This document shows, in pieces, positions 6,605 through 14,273 of a DNA stretch of 15,614 nucleotides. The stretch is taken from NCBI GenBank assembly GCA_035526665.1, contig DATLBY010000432.1, forward strand, positions 1 through 15,614, in the 5' to 3' direction. Below the pieces are notes generated by a model. It was not told the DNA's origin and did no database searches. It saw only the letters and a program-made list of their open reading frames with translations. The stretch's first letter is position 1. Each line of letters starts with the position of its first letter. The position numbers were made by a program, and so were the translations under genes. This stretch comes from DATLBY01 sp035526665 (GTDB lineage Bacteria; Acidobacteriota; Terriglobia; Bryobacterales; Bryobacteraceae).

Positions 6605-7777
6605 ATGACAAAATTTGCAGTGGTTCGTACCGATCGCCGCCAGAGTGGGGATGCCGGCGCCGATCTGAGTGCGCAGATAACAGGTAAACTTTCCGGTGAC
6701 GCCCCGGACACGGTAATCCTCTTCGCCTCCCCCCACTACGACCATCATTCGCTACTCCTAACAATTCAGAACACATGTCACCCCCGGACCATAGTGGGAT
6801 GTTCCACGGCGGGTGAGTTTAAGAACACCAAGGATGCAAACTCTTCAGCGGTTGCCATAGCAATCCTTTGCACGGAGTCCGAAATTCGCTTCACCGCGGC
6901 GATGGCCAGGGGACTGCAAAACAACCGCCATGCGGCGGCCATGGAGCTGGCGCGGGGTATGTCAGGCAATTCACAACCGGATTTCCGCTTCCGGGCAGTC
7001 TTGCTGCTAACCGACGCGCTGGCCGGATACGCCGAAGATTTTGTGGAGAATTTCACCCTAGCCACCGCCGGACAGTACCGGCTGTTTGGAGGCGGCGCGG
7101 GGGAAGATGCCAAGTTCAGCAAGACGTTTGTATTCTGTGGAACGGAAGTGGCCTCGGATGCCGCTGTAGCGTTGGAGATCCTTTCTAAGAAGCGCCTGGG
7201 AATCGGCGTCAGCCATGGCTGGAGACCTGTTACCGATCCCATGCGTGTCACGGACGCATCCGATGCGACAGTCCGGAGCATGAATTTTGTGCCTGCGGCG
7301 GAGGTGTTCGAGGAACTGGCGCAAAAACTGTCGGAACCGTTTGCACGCGGCCAGCCGCTGCCATTTTTTTTACATCATGTCATCGGGCTGAAGACCGAGG
7401 AGGGTTACAAGCTCCGGGTGCCGCTCTCTGTTGGAAACGGGGATTCAGTAGATTGCGCCGCCGAAGTGCCAGTCAATTCCACGGTATGCCTGATGGCCAC
7501 CAGCAACGGTGAAGCAGCAGCGGCGGCAGGGGCAGCCGTCAGTTCGGCGCTTGATCAATTGGAGGGGGAGGAGCCTGGAGTAGCCCTATTTTTTGATTGC
7601 GCGGCGACGCGGCTTCGGATGGGGAGCGAGTTCGGCATGGAACTCGCGGAAGTGGAAAAAAGGCTCGGCGGCGCGGAGTTTGCCGGCTGCAATACCTACG
7701 GTCAGATCGCCAGAGCGGAAGGCCAATTCAGCGGCTTCCACAACTGTACGGCCGTAGTATGCGTTATTCCGAGATGA
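6605..7777 (+). CDS. FIST-domain sensory protein
   Basis: A 390-residue cytoplasmic protein made of a FIST_N domain (about 30-220) and a FIST_C domain (about 230-385) with no output domain attached. Landmarks are IVGCSTAGEF (63-72), LFGGGAGEDA (160-169), ALFFDCAATRLRMG (327-340) and EFAGCNTYGQIA (358-369), all in the expected order. FIST domains are predicted to bind small ligands, possibly amino acids, and often occur with histidine kinases, chemoreceptors or GGDEF proteins. Here the kinase is the next gene, overlapping by 4 nt (ATGA), so FIST protein and kinase are probably made in a fixed ratio and act as a sensor/transducer pair. The ATG lacks a free Shine-Dalgarno because of the upstream hairpin. 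A run of eight T (7364-7371) lies inside the gene without disturbing the frame. Confidence 0.93.
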   Translation: MTKFAVVRTDRRQSGDAGADLSAQITGKLSGDAPDTVILFASPHYDHHSLLLTIQNTCHPRTIVGCSTAGEFKNTKDANSSAVAIAILCTESEIRFTAAMARGLQNNRHAAAMELARGMSGNSQPDFRFRAVLLLTDALAGYAEDFVENFTLATAGQYRLFGGGAGEDAKFSKTFVFCGTEVASDAAVALEILSKKRLGIGVSHGWRPVTDPMRVTDASDATVRSMNFVPAAEVFEELAQKLSEPFARGQPLPFFLHHVIGLKTEEGYKLRVPLSVGNGDSVDCAAEVPVNSTVCLMATSNGEAAAAAGAAVSSALDQLEGEEPGVALFFDCAATRLRMGSEFGMELAEVEKRLGGAEFAGCNTYGQIARAEGQFSGFHNCTAVVCVIPR

Positions 7778-9036
7778 GTTTGTCCACAGCCAGGGGCAGC
7801 GATGCGGAGCCGATCGTTCCGATTCTCACCGGCGTTGCGTATCAGACGACCCGGAAAGAAGCGATCGCGGAACTGACGTCTTTCTTAAATTGCAGCGAAG
7901 TCATCATTTTTATCCGAGACGAGGAGCTCGGAATCCTTTTACCGGCCCCCGGCTTCCCGCAAACACTCCCCAAGGGACGCGAGTGGCAGGCTTTCCTGCA
8001 GGCATGCGGCCAGCAGGGCGAATACTCGTGCGAACTGGTATCTCCCGACACTGCTGAAAGAGCTGTCGTGCAGGGCCATCAGGCCCCCGACGGCTCGGTA
8101 CTGGCCCTCCTGGGCGGCTCGCCCGATTATCTCCGTGTGGAACGTGTTCTTCTAATGCTTCCGCTGCTGGTTCCGTCACTAAAATCCGAACAGGCCGCGC
8201 TCGCCTGCATGGCCGATGCCAACACGGCCCGGAGAGACGCGAATGAGGCGCGCGCCCTTGCGCGGTCGCTGGATGAAGTTCGATTGCAGCTGCAAAACTC
8301 CATTGACCTGTTGATGCGCCAGAAGACGGAGCTGGCGCGGACGAACTCCGACCTCCAGCAGTTTGCCTACATCACCAGCCATGACCTGCAGGAACCGCTG
8401 CGCGTGATTACCAGCTTCTCGCAGTTGATCGCAAAGAAATATAAAGGCAAGCTAGACGTCGAGGCGGATCAATTCATCGATTACATCTCTTCGGCCTGCA
8501 TGCGGATGAAGGAACTGATCGATTCGGTACTCCATTATTCGAGTCTGGTGAATGCGGAAAGCGCTCCCGTGCCACTAGATTTCTCCAATGCTTTGCAGTG
8601 GGCGTTGTTGAACCTCGAGACTCCCATCCGGGCCAGTCTGGCGGAGGTAACCAGCGACCCTCTGCCGACTCTTGCCGCCGATCGAGTCCAGATAATCCAA
8701 CTGTTCCAGAACCTCATCGGAAATTCGCTAAAATACCGCAGTGAGGCGCCCCCGCGCATTCATTTGTCCGCTGTCAGGCAGGGCGCCGAGTGGCTGTTCT
8801 CGGTGCAGGACAATGGGATGGGATTTGAGCCGAGGTACGCCAATCAGATCTTTGGGGTTTTTAAACGCTTGCACACGGCGAACATTGCCGGCGTGGGAAT
8901 CGGGCTAGCGATCTGCAAGCGCGTTGTTGAGAAGCACGACGGGCGAATCTGGGTGGATTCGCAGCCGGGAAAAGGCTCGACGTTTTACTTCACGATGAAA
9001 GCGAATCCGCCGGAAATCACGACTTCTCCCGATTAG
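7774..9036 (+). CDS. Sensor histidine kinase (GAF-like, HisKA, HATPase_c)
   Basis: A 420-residue soluble kinase without membrane helices. Residues about 15-140 look like a degenerate GAF-type domain; 145-195 is an Ala/Glu/Arg-rich coiled coil; HisKA follows with the H-box YITSHDLQEPLRVITSF and phospho-accepting His203; the ATPase domain has the N-box FQNLIGNSLKY (Asn312, Asn316), G1 DNGMGFE (346-352), F-box FGVFKRLH (360-367) and G2 GVGIGLAI (373-380). The SHDLQEPLR H-box is the type seen in cyanobacterial and phytochrome-like kinases. The open frame extends back to 7597 inside the FIST gene, but that portion is out-of-frame FIST sequence; ATG 7774 overlapping the FIST stop as ATGA is the best start (ATG 7759 is also possible). 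No response regulator is adjacent, so its partner is unknown. Its 3' end overlaps the convergent SemiSWEET-like gene by 20 nt. Confidence 0.94.
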   Translation: MSLSTARGSDAEPIVPILTGVAYQTTRKEAIAELTSFLNCSEVIIFIRDEELGILLPAPGFPQTLPKGREWQAFLQACGQQGEYSCELVSPDTAERAVVQGHQAPDGSVLALLGGSPDYLRVERVLLMLPLLVPSLKSEQAALACMADANTARRDANEARALARSLDEVRLQLQNSIDLLMRQKTELARTNSDLQQFAYITSHDLQEPLRVITSFSQLIAKKYKGKLDVEADQFIDYISSACMRMKELIDSVLHYSSLVNAESAPVPLDFSNALQWALLNLETPIRASLAEVTSDPLPTLAADRVQIIQLFQNLIGNSLKYRSEAPPRIHLSAVRQGAEWLFSVQDNGMGFEPRYANQIFGVFKRLHTANIAGVGIGLAICKRVVEKHDGRIWVDSQPGKGSTFYFTMKANPPEITTSPD

Positions 9037-9298
9037 AGGCATGGCGCCTATTTCGCCATAGAATCGCATAGCCGAGGATGCCGCTTAAAATCATCAGGCA
9101 GTTTGTGACGATAAAAACGCGGTTCTCAAGCAGCCAGCTGTAGACTGCGAATCCGACTGAGGCCGCCATATTCCCGATAAACAGCCATTTGGATACGCCC
9201 CTGCTCTCGCCGGATTTCCACTGTTTGTAGTCCTGGACGGCAATCGTGGCCAGCAGGATCGCTGAACTGGCCCAGCCGATAGCGTCCTTGGAGTTCAC
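9017..9298 (-). CDS. Small three-helix membrane protein, SemiSWEET/PQ-loop-like
   Basis: A 93-residue protein with three predicted membrane helices (about 5-24, 36-57, 61-82) and a basic tail (WRNRRHASNREKS). The pattern is that of SemiSWEET sugar transporters, which work as homodimers of three-helix bundles: a first helix ending in a PQ-like turn (here V21-Q22 followed by DYKQWK), a GVSKWLFIGN segment opening helix 2, a Trp near its end (W55) and an Asn in helix 3 (N66) where SemiSWEETs place substrate-facing residues. The canonical PQ is VQ, so the substrate could differ or the match could be only structural. The start is GTG with its first bases forming the purK stop (GTGA, 4-nt overlap), which indicates translational coupling to purK. 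The last 20 nt overlap the 3' end of the opposing kinase gene. The family call is moderately confident. Confidence 0.75.
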   Translation of the reverse strand: MNSKDAIGWASSAILLATIAVQDYKQWKSGESRGVSKWLFIGNMAASVGFAVYSWLLENRVFIVTNCLMILSGILGYAILWRNRRHASNREKS

Positions 9299-10449
9299 GC
9301 TTTACCAGGGGAGAGCAGGGTCCGCGCGCGCCTCACGGATTCCTCCGCATTTTCGCCTAGCGCGGTCAGGTGTCCCATCTTTCTACCAGGACGAGGTGCG
9401 AGCTTGCCGTACAGGTGGAGCTTCACCTCTGGAATTGCGAGGGCGGCGGGCCAATCCGGTTCGCCGCCCGACCAGAGATCGCCCAACAGGTTGGCCATGG
9501 CGGCCGGCTGCATCTGAACGGGGGAGCCGAGCGGCAGTCCGCAAACTGCGCGCACTTGCTGTTCGAACTGGCTGGTGACACAGGCGTCGAAGGTGAGATG
9601 GCCGGAGTTATGCGGGCGAGGCGCGAGTTCATTAATCAGCAGATCGCCCCGGCGGCTCACAAAAAACTCGACGCAAAGCACGCCCACCACCCCGAGCTTA
9701 TCGAGAACTTCGCGGGCAATCTCAACTGCCTGCGCGGCCGTTTTCTCCGGCAGTCTGGCCGGACAAATAGAAATATCGAGAATTTGATCGCGGTGCTCAT
9801 TTTCGATCACGCCATAGTGAACGAAGGAGCCGTCGGCGCCGCGCGCCGCGATCACTGAAACCTCCTTGTCGAAGTCGACAAAACACTCCAGCACCGATTG
9901 CTTGCCCCCAACCGCCTCCCAGGCAGCGGGAATATCCTCTACGCTGCGAATCCAGAACTGCCCCTTGCCGTCGTAGCCGAAATCGGCGGTCTTCAGCAGG
10001 GCGGGGCAACCCTGGTTCTTCAAAGCGCTCTTAATCGCGTTGACGGTGTCGATCTGGGCGTAGGGGGTGACGGGAAATCCATGGCTGCTGAGAAACGACT
10101 TTTCGCGCAGCCTGTGCTGGGTGGTGTGGAGCACTTCCCCGGCGGGCCGGACAGGAGCGAACTCCGCGGCTGCGGCGGCGGTGGAAGCCGGCACATTTTC
10201 GAACTCAAAGGTGACGACGCTCACCGCGCGGGCGAATTCCCGGACCCGGTCCAGATCTTCGTAAGGCGCCATAATTTCGACGTCGGAGACCTGCCCGGTG
10301 GGAGTATCTTCATCCGGCGAATAGGTGTGGACGCGATAGCCCATGCGGCGCGCCGCGATGGTGAGCATGCGGCCAAGCTGACCGCTTCCAAGGACGCCGA
10401 TGGCGGCGCCGGGCATAACGGGACGGGTAGAAGGAGCGCGTGTGCGCAT
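9295..10449 (-). CDS. purK: N5-carboxyaminoimidazole ribonucleotide synthase
   Basis: ATP-grasp enzyme of de novo purine synthesis: it uses ATP and bicarbonate to carboxylate aminoimidazole ribonucleotide, giving N5-CAIR for PurE. The 384 residues contain the N-terminal nucleotide-binding loop IGVLGSGQLGRM (17-28), TFEFENVP (80-87), the ATP-grasp glycine loop FGYDGKGQ (157-164) and the metal/ATP site INELAPRPHNSGH (272-284), all typical of PurK. Its length is normal for the family. ATG 10447-10449 shares one base with the purE stop (TAATG), so the two are coupled. An internal ATG at residue 12 is also possible, because the first dozen residues are not conserved. It is followed by a 4-nt overlap with the SemiSWEET-like gene. 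Confidence 0.97.
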   Translation of the reverse strand: MRTRAPSTRPVMPGAAIGVLGSGQLGRMLTIAARRMGYRVHTYSPDEDTPTGQVSDVEIMAPYEDLDRVREFARAVSVVTFEFENVPASTAAAAAEFAPVRPAGEVLHTTQHRLREKSFLSSHGFPVTPYAQIDTVNAIKSALKNQGCPALLKTADFGYDGKGQFWIRSVEDIPAAWEAVGGKQSVLECFVDFDKEVSVIAARGADGSFVHYGVIENEHRDQILDISICPARLPEKTAAQAVEIAREVLDKLGVVGVLCVEFFVSRRGDLLINELAPRPHNSGHLTFDACVTSQFEQQVRAVCGLPLGSPVQMQPAAMANLLGDLWSGGEPDWPAALAIPEVKLHLYGKLAPRPGRKMGHLTALGENAEESVRRARTLLSPGKA

Positions 10450-10922
10450 TAAGTGAGTGAATCCTGGCGGACCTTGTCCGTCTGTTCCTGTCGAAATTTG
10501 CGAAGCTTGTCCCGTAGCAGCGGGCGGCTGTTGGCGAGGATGGCGACGGCAAGCAGTCCGGCGTTGATCGCGCCCGCTTTGCCGATGGCCAGCGTTCCGA
10601 CCGGGATGCCGCCCGGCATTTGCACGATGGAGAGCAGGGAATCAATGCCTTTCAAAACCTGGCTCTCGATAGGAACTCCCAGCACCGGAACCAGCGTCTG
10701 CGCCGCCACCATCCCCGGCAAGTGGGCGGCTCCGCCGGCGCCCGCGATGATCACTTCAATGCCGCGCATCTCCGCCTTGGAGGAGAACTCCGACATCCAT
10801 TGCGGCGTTCGATGCGCGGATACAACAGAGGCTTCATGCGCCACATCGAACTGACTGAGGATTTCAGTAGCATGGCGCATGGTTTCCCAATCGGACTTGC
10901 TGCCCATGATGACAGCGACCAA
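10449..10922 (-). CDS. purE: N5-carboxyaminoimidazole ribonucleotide mutase (class I PurE)
   Basis: Converts N5-CAIR to CAIR in purine synthesis, acting directly after PurK. The 157 residues show the class I signatures IMGSKSDWETM (5-15), VVSAHRTPQWM (33-43) with active-site His37, IAGAGGAAHLPGMVA (59-73) and IVQMPGGIPVGT (99-110); length is typical. No in-frame ATG or GTG exists before the first beta strand, so the start must be TTG at 10920-10922 (translating to MVAVIMGSKSD); starting at the next ATG would delete that strand. No Shine-Dalgarno is visible, suggesting coupling or weak initiation. It lies 30 nt behind icd and shares one base with purK. Confidence 0.96.
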   Translation of the reverse strand: MVAVIMGSKSDWETMRHATEILSQFDVAHEASVVSAHRTPQWMSEFSSKAEMRGIEVIIAGAGGAAHLPGMVAAQTLVPVLGVPIESQVLKGIDSLLSIVQMPGGIPVGTLAIGKAGAINAGLLAVAILANSRPLLRDKLRKFRQEQTDKVRQDSLT

Positions 10923-10952
10923 CGGCGGACTTGAGCGCGAGGTGCTAATTTG

Positions 10953-12401
10953 CTATTGCCCCTGTCCCAGAGAGTAGCCCGCCTGTCCATCGAAGGTGCA
11001 GAGGCTTTCATACTTGATGAAATCGAAACCGCCGTCCTTGAACCGCTGCAGCAGCCGGATTAACTGTTCGTGCGAGACCGGCGCGTTTTCCTTAGAGCTC
11101 ATAAAACGGCAGCGCCATACATCGCCGACCACGGTCTCCGGGAATCCCCCGGGGTAGACCTTGGTTCCGCGGTTGTCTATCATGATCAGCTTCAAATCGT
11201 CCGCGGTCAGCTTCTCGATTTGCGCCCCCAGTTCATCGGCCGTGCCCTGAGTCCAATCGATAAACACGTCGGCGCCCACCATCGCCTTCTGCGGTTTCGC
11301 CCGCGCTGCCAGCACCTTCTGTTCCTGATTGGGACGCGCCTTGTATTCCACTGTTTTTAATTTTTGCGGATTCTGGCCAAGCCGCGCCACCACGGCCTGG
11401 GCGAACTCTTTGGTGCCGGTTTTTTGCGTGCTGAGACCTTCCGTGAAAATGTCGTACGTGTGGATGCCGTCTTCCAGCGTGCGCAGCCAGGCATTATGGA
11501 CTCGCTGTGCAATGTCTTCCTGGCCGATGTGGACCAGCATCATGACACCACCCAGGAGCAGTCCGGAGGGATTAGCAAGATTTTGATTAGCGCGCCTGGG
11601 TGCGGAGCCATGAATGGCTTCAAACATGGCGTAAAGGAGACCAATGTTTGCTGAACCCGCCAGCCCGACCGAGCCGGCGATCTGGGCCGCCACGTCCGAG
11701 AGAATATCGCCGTAGAGGTTCGGCATGACGACCACGTCGAAGGCCTCCGGCGTATCGGCCAGCTTCGCGGCGCCGATATCTACGATCCAGTGTTCATTGG
11801 TAATGTCGGTGTATTCGGCGGCGACCTCATCGAAGACCTTGTGAAACAGGCCATCGGTGATCTTCATGATGTTGTCTTTGGTGAACGCCGTCACCTTCTT
11901 GCGGTTGTTGCGGCGGGCATACTCGAAGGCGTAGCGGACAATCCGCTCGCAGCCGCCGCGGCTGATCAGTTTCAGGCACTGCGTGGTATCGGCGCTCTGG
12001 CGATGCTCGATGCCGCCGTAGACATCCTCTTCGTTTTCGCGCACGATGACCACATCCATTTGCGGATGCTTGGTATCGACGTAAGGATGATAAGCGACGC
12101 AGGGGCGGACATTGGCATACAGGCCGAGCATCTTGCGGGTGGTGACATTCAGGCTTTTGAAGCCGCCGCCCTGCGGAGTAGTAATCGGCGCTTTGAGAAA
12201 GATTTTTGTACGGCGCAGCGATTCCCAGGCGCTGGGCGCGATGCCCGCGCTATTGCCGCTCAAGTAGACCTTTTCTCCAATCTCAATGGTCTCAATCTCG
12301 AGACGCGCGCCTGCTTCTTTCAGGATGTGGAGGGTAGCCTCCATGATTTCGGGGCCGATGCCGTCGCCGTGGGCGACTGTGATGGGGGTTGAATTTGCCA
12401 T
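10953..12401 (-). CDS. icd: Isocitrate dehydrogenase, NADP-type of the Thermus group
   Basis: Oxidative decarboxylation of isocitrate to 2-oxoglutarate in the TCA cycle. With the ATG at 12401 it has 482 residues. It carries the N-terminal HGDGIGPEIMEATL, the isocitrate-binding set Ser83, Asn85, Arg89, Arg99 and Arg121 (motif KSLNVTTRK then YANVRP), catalytic Tyr128 and Lys175, and metal ligands in NLYGDILSD (Asp232, Asp236). The C-terminal extension with KLIMIDNRGTKVYPGGF and WRCRF matches the long C-terminal domain of Thermus thermophilus IDH, which the E. coli enzyme lacks. NADP preference is inferred from that relationship. An in-frame TTG at 12417-12419 would add six residues; neither start has a Shine-Dalgarno. 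It heads the icd-purE-purK-SemiSWEET run and is transcribed divergently from ctaA. Confidence 0.95.
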   Translation of the reverse strand: MANSTPITVAHGDGIGPEIMEATLHILKEAGARLEIETIEIGEKVYLSGNSAGIAPSAWESLRRTKIFLKAPITTPQGGGFKSLNVTTRKMLGLYANVRPCVAYHPYVDTKHPQMDVVIVRENEEDVYGGIEHRQSADTTQCLKLISRGGCERIVRYAFEYARRNNRKKVTAFTKDNIMKITDGLFHKVFDEVAAEYTDITNEHWIVDIGAAKLADTPEAFDVVVMPNLYGDILSDVAAQIAGSVGLAGSANIGLLYAMFEAIHGSAPRRANQNLANPSGLLLGGVMMLVHIGQEDIAQRVHNAWLRTLEDGIHTYDIFTEGLSTQKTGTKEFAQAVVARLGQNPQKLKTVEYKARPNQEQKVLAARAKPQKAMVGADVFIDWTQGTADELGAQIEKLTADDLKLIMIDNRGTKVYPGGFPETVVGDVWRCRFMSSKENAPVSHEQLIRLLQRFKDGGFDFIKYESLCTFDGQAGYSLGQGQ

Positions 12402-12433
12402 TTGGATGGAATTAACCAAGGTATCCGATTAGA

Positions 12434-12454
12434 GCCCTTGAGGGCAACAAGCCC
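12434..12454. repeat. Overlapping alternative inverted repeats between icd and ctaA
   Basis: GCCC (12434-12437), GGGC (12442-12445) and GCCC (12451-12454) allow two mutually exclusive 4-bp stems with loops of 4 and 5 nt sharing the central GGGC. They lie in the 112-bp divergent region and would be in the icd leader RNA or act as an operator. Short, so possibly chance. Confidence 0.3.
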
Positions 12455-12495
12455 AAACGGTCGCCTCCGTATCTGCCGGATTTCATTACCTATCA

Positions 12496-12504
12496 TGAGA
12501 TAAT
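12496..12504 (+). promoter_or_regulatory. Extended -10 promoter for the cytochrome oxidase assembly operon
   Basis: The plus strand reads TGAGATAAT: an extended -10 TGn (12496-12498) directly before GATAAT (12499-12504), five of six to consensus. No -35 box lies 16-18 bp upstream, as is common for extended -10 promoters. Transcription would begin near 12511, only about 2-3 nt before the ctaA ATG at 12514, so the mRNA would be nearly leaderless. No Shine-Dalgarno exists, which fits. Confidence 0.5.
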
Positions 12505-12513
12505 AGATACCAG

Positions 12514-13416
12514 ATGGGCAACCTCTGGCTGCACCGCTACGCTGTTCTGCTGGCGGTGTGCACTCTCTTCCTGGTAATAGCGGGCGCGTCGGTTACAAGT
12601 AATCAAGCAGGCCTGTCGGTTCCTGACTGGCCGCTCTCATACGGTCAGGTCATGCCCGAGATGAAGGGCGGAGTGTTCTTTGAACACGGACACCGCATGG
12701 TCGCGAGCGCCGTTGGATTTTTGACCATCATTTTGGCTATTTGGTTATGGCGGGCGGACGATCGTCCGTGGATGCGAAAGCTGGGATGGCTGGCGCTTGC
12801 GGCGGTAATTCTGCAGGGTCTGCTGGGCGGCTTGACGGTGCGCTACCTGCTTCCCAAGCCGGTTAGTATCGCCCATGCGTGCCTGGCGCAGCTTTTCTTT
12901 TCGCTCACCGTGGTTATCGCGATGTTCACCTCCCCGGCGTGGCGTAATGGACCGGTGTACGTACAGGATACCGGCTGGCCCTCGCTGCGATTTGTATCTT
13001 TGTTAACCTCGCTGGCTGTCCTGGCGCAGGTGGCTTTGGGTGCGGGATTCCGGCATCGCGCCTTCGGAGTGACGCCTCACATTCTGGGCGCCATGCTGGT
13101 TACGGCTCTCCTCCTTTTGTTGTGTGCTTTTGTGCTGACACAATATGGCAGCCACTCCATTTTGCGGCGGAGCGCCTGGGTTTTGATTGGGATTACGTTC
13201 CTTCAGGTGCTACTGGGAATTGCCGCTTACATGGCGCGCCTGACAGTGCTGAACGCGGTCGCCCCGTCGCTGGCAGCGGTGGTGTTGACGGTCTTTCACG
13301 TCGCCACCGGCGCTCTGACAATGGCGGCCAGCGCCGCCATCACCGTGCAGGTCTTCCGAAATGTCCGTAGCCGCGAGCGGGATGTCAGCTCGCCTGAATT
13401 CCGGACGGCATCCTGA
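12514..13416 (+). CDS. ctaA: Heme A synthase
   Basis: Membrane enzyme that oxidises the C8 methyl of heme O to a formyl group, giving heme A for aa3-type oxidases. The 300 residues form about eight hydrophobic helices. Candidate heme-ligand histidines sit in the expected helices: FFEHGHRMVAS (Glu57, His58/His60), SIAHACLAQ (His121), TPHILGAML (His189) and FHVATGALT (His262); Glu57 corresponds to the catalytic glutamate of B. subtilis CtaA. The first outer loop (SVPDWPLSYGQ) lacks the cysteine pair found in the Bacillus enzyme, placing it in a cysteine-less subtype. The start follows an extended -10 element by only 9 nt with no Shine-Dalgarno. ctaB begins 2 nt after its stop. Confidence 0.95.
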   Translation: MGNLWLHRYAVLLAVCTLFLVIAGASVTSNQAGLSVPDWPLSYGQVMPEMKGGVFFEHGHRMVASAVGFLTIILAIWLWRADDRPWMRKLGWLALAAVILQGLLGGLTVRYLLPKPVSIAHACLAQLFFSLTVVIAMFTSPAWRNGPVYVQDTGWPSLRFVSLLTSLAVLAQVALGAGFRHRAFGVTPHILGAMLVTALLLLLCAFVLTQYGSHSILRRSAWVLIGITFLQVLLGIAAYMARLTVLNAVAPSLAAVVLTVFHVATGALTMAASAAITVQVFRNVRSRERDVSSPEFRTAS

Positions 13417-13418
13417 AC

Positions 13419-14273
13419 ATGGTTGCGGATTACATAGCGCTTACTAAGCCACGGATTACCTGGCTGATCCTGATGAGCACGGGTGTGGGCTATTTTTTCG
13501 GGGCGCGTGATGGCTGGACCTGGACGGTCCTGCTGCACAGCGTGATCGGGACTGGCCTGATTGCATCGGGAACGGCCGGGCTGAATCAATGGTGGGAGTA
13601 CGAAAGCGACAGCAAAATGCAGCGGACGGAGGACCGTCCTATTCCGGCGCACCGCATTTCGCCGCGCAATGCCCTGATTTTTGCGACGCTGCTGTCGCTG
13701 GCGGGATTTTTGGAGCTTTGGCTGGGAGCCAATCCCCTGACTGCGCTGCTGGGGCTGTTTACGCTGGCGACCTACCTGTTTATCTATACCCCGTTGAAGC
13801 GTGTGACTCCGCATTCCACCACGCTGGGAGCGATCCCCGGAGCGATGCCCCCCATGATCGGCTATGCGGCCGCTCGCGGAGCAATCACGTTGGAGGCCTG
13901 GGCGCTGTTTGCCATTCTATTCCTGTGGCAATTCCCGCATTTCTACGCGATCGCCTGGATGTACCGCGAGGATTATTCCAGGGCAGGGATCAAGATGCTA
14001 CCGGTGGTCGATCAGAATGGCGATTCCACGGTACGTCAGATTTTGCTGTATTCGATACTGCTGGTGCCGGTCAGCATGCTGCCGCGGTATTTGGGCATGA
14101 CGGGAAACATTTATCTGGCGGGCGCTTTGATTCTGGGAGTGATGTACTGCTACGCCGGCTTTTCAATTGCAAAGAACCGAACGCGCATGTATGCCCGGCG
14201 GGTTCTGCTGGCGTCCATCATCTACCTTCCCGTTTTGTACTGCCTGATGCTGGGTGACCGTCCTCACGTTTAA
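13419..14273 (+). CDS. ctaB: Protoheme IX farnesyltransferase (heme O synthase)
   Basis: UbiA-superfamily membrane prenyltransferase that adds a farnesyl chain to heme B, producing heme O, the substrate of CtaA. The 284 residues form about nine helices. The first Asp-rich motif is present as Asn56, Glu60, Asp64, Met67, Arg69, Thr70 and Arg73-Pro74 (NQWWEYESDSKMQRTEDRP), followed by YTPLKR (123-128), GAIPGAMPPMIGY (137-149) and the second loop motif YREDYSRAGIKMLP (182-195), all diagnostic of CtaB/CyoE. It starts 2 nt after ctaA and its TAA overlaps the next ATG by one base, so the four assembly genes are one transcript. No clear Shine-Dalgarno. Confidence 0.97.
   Translation: MVADYIALTKPRITWLILMSTGVGYFFGARDGWTWTVLLHSVIGTGLIASGTAGLNQWWEYESDSKMQRTEDRPIPAHRISPRNALIFATLLSLAGFLELWLGANPLTALLGLFTLATYLFIYTPLKRVTPHSTTLGAIPGAMPPMIGYAAARGAITLEAWALFAILFLWQFPHFYAIAWMYREDYSRAGIKMLPVVDQNGDSTVRQILLYSILLVPVSMLPRYLGMTGNIYLAGALILGVMYCYAGFSIAKNRTRMYARRVLLASIIYLPVLYCLMLGDRPHV

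Noticed and set aside
7364..7371. Run of eight T in the FIST gene as a possible frameshift
   Set aside because: FIST_C motifs continue in the same frame after the run, so the gene is intact.
7597..7773. Upstream extension of the histidine kinase frame
   Set aside because: This stretch is the FIST C-terminal coding region read in another frame; its Arg/Gly-rich translation is typical of an out-of-frame reading. The ATGA overlap gives the better start.
11790..12392. Plus-strand open frame of 200 codons opposite icd
   Set aside because: It is the antisense of a fully conserved isocitrate dehydrogenase and has no start signal or family resemblance.
12417..12419. TTG start six codons upstream of the chosen icd ATG
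   Set aside because: No Shine-Dalgarno favours it and the added residues precede the conserved region, so the ATG at 12399-12401 is preferred, though not proven.
13589..14257. Second plus-strand open frame of 222 codons inside ctaB
   Set aside because: The ctaB frame carries all prenyltransferase motifs; the other frame is Arg/Gly/His-rich noise from high GC.
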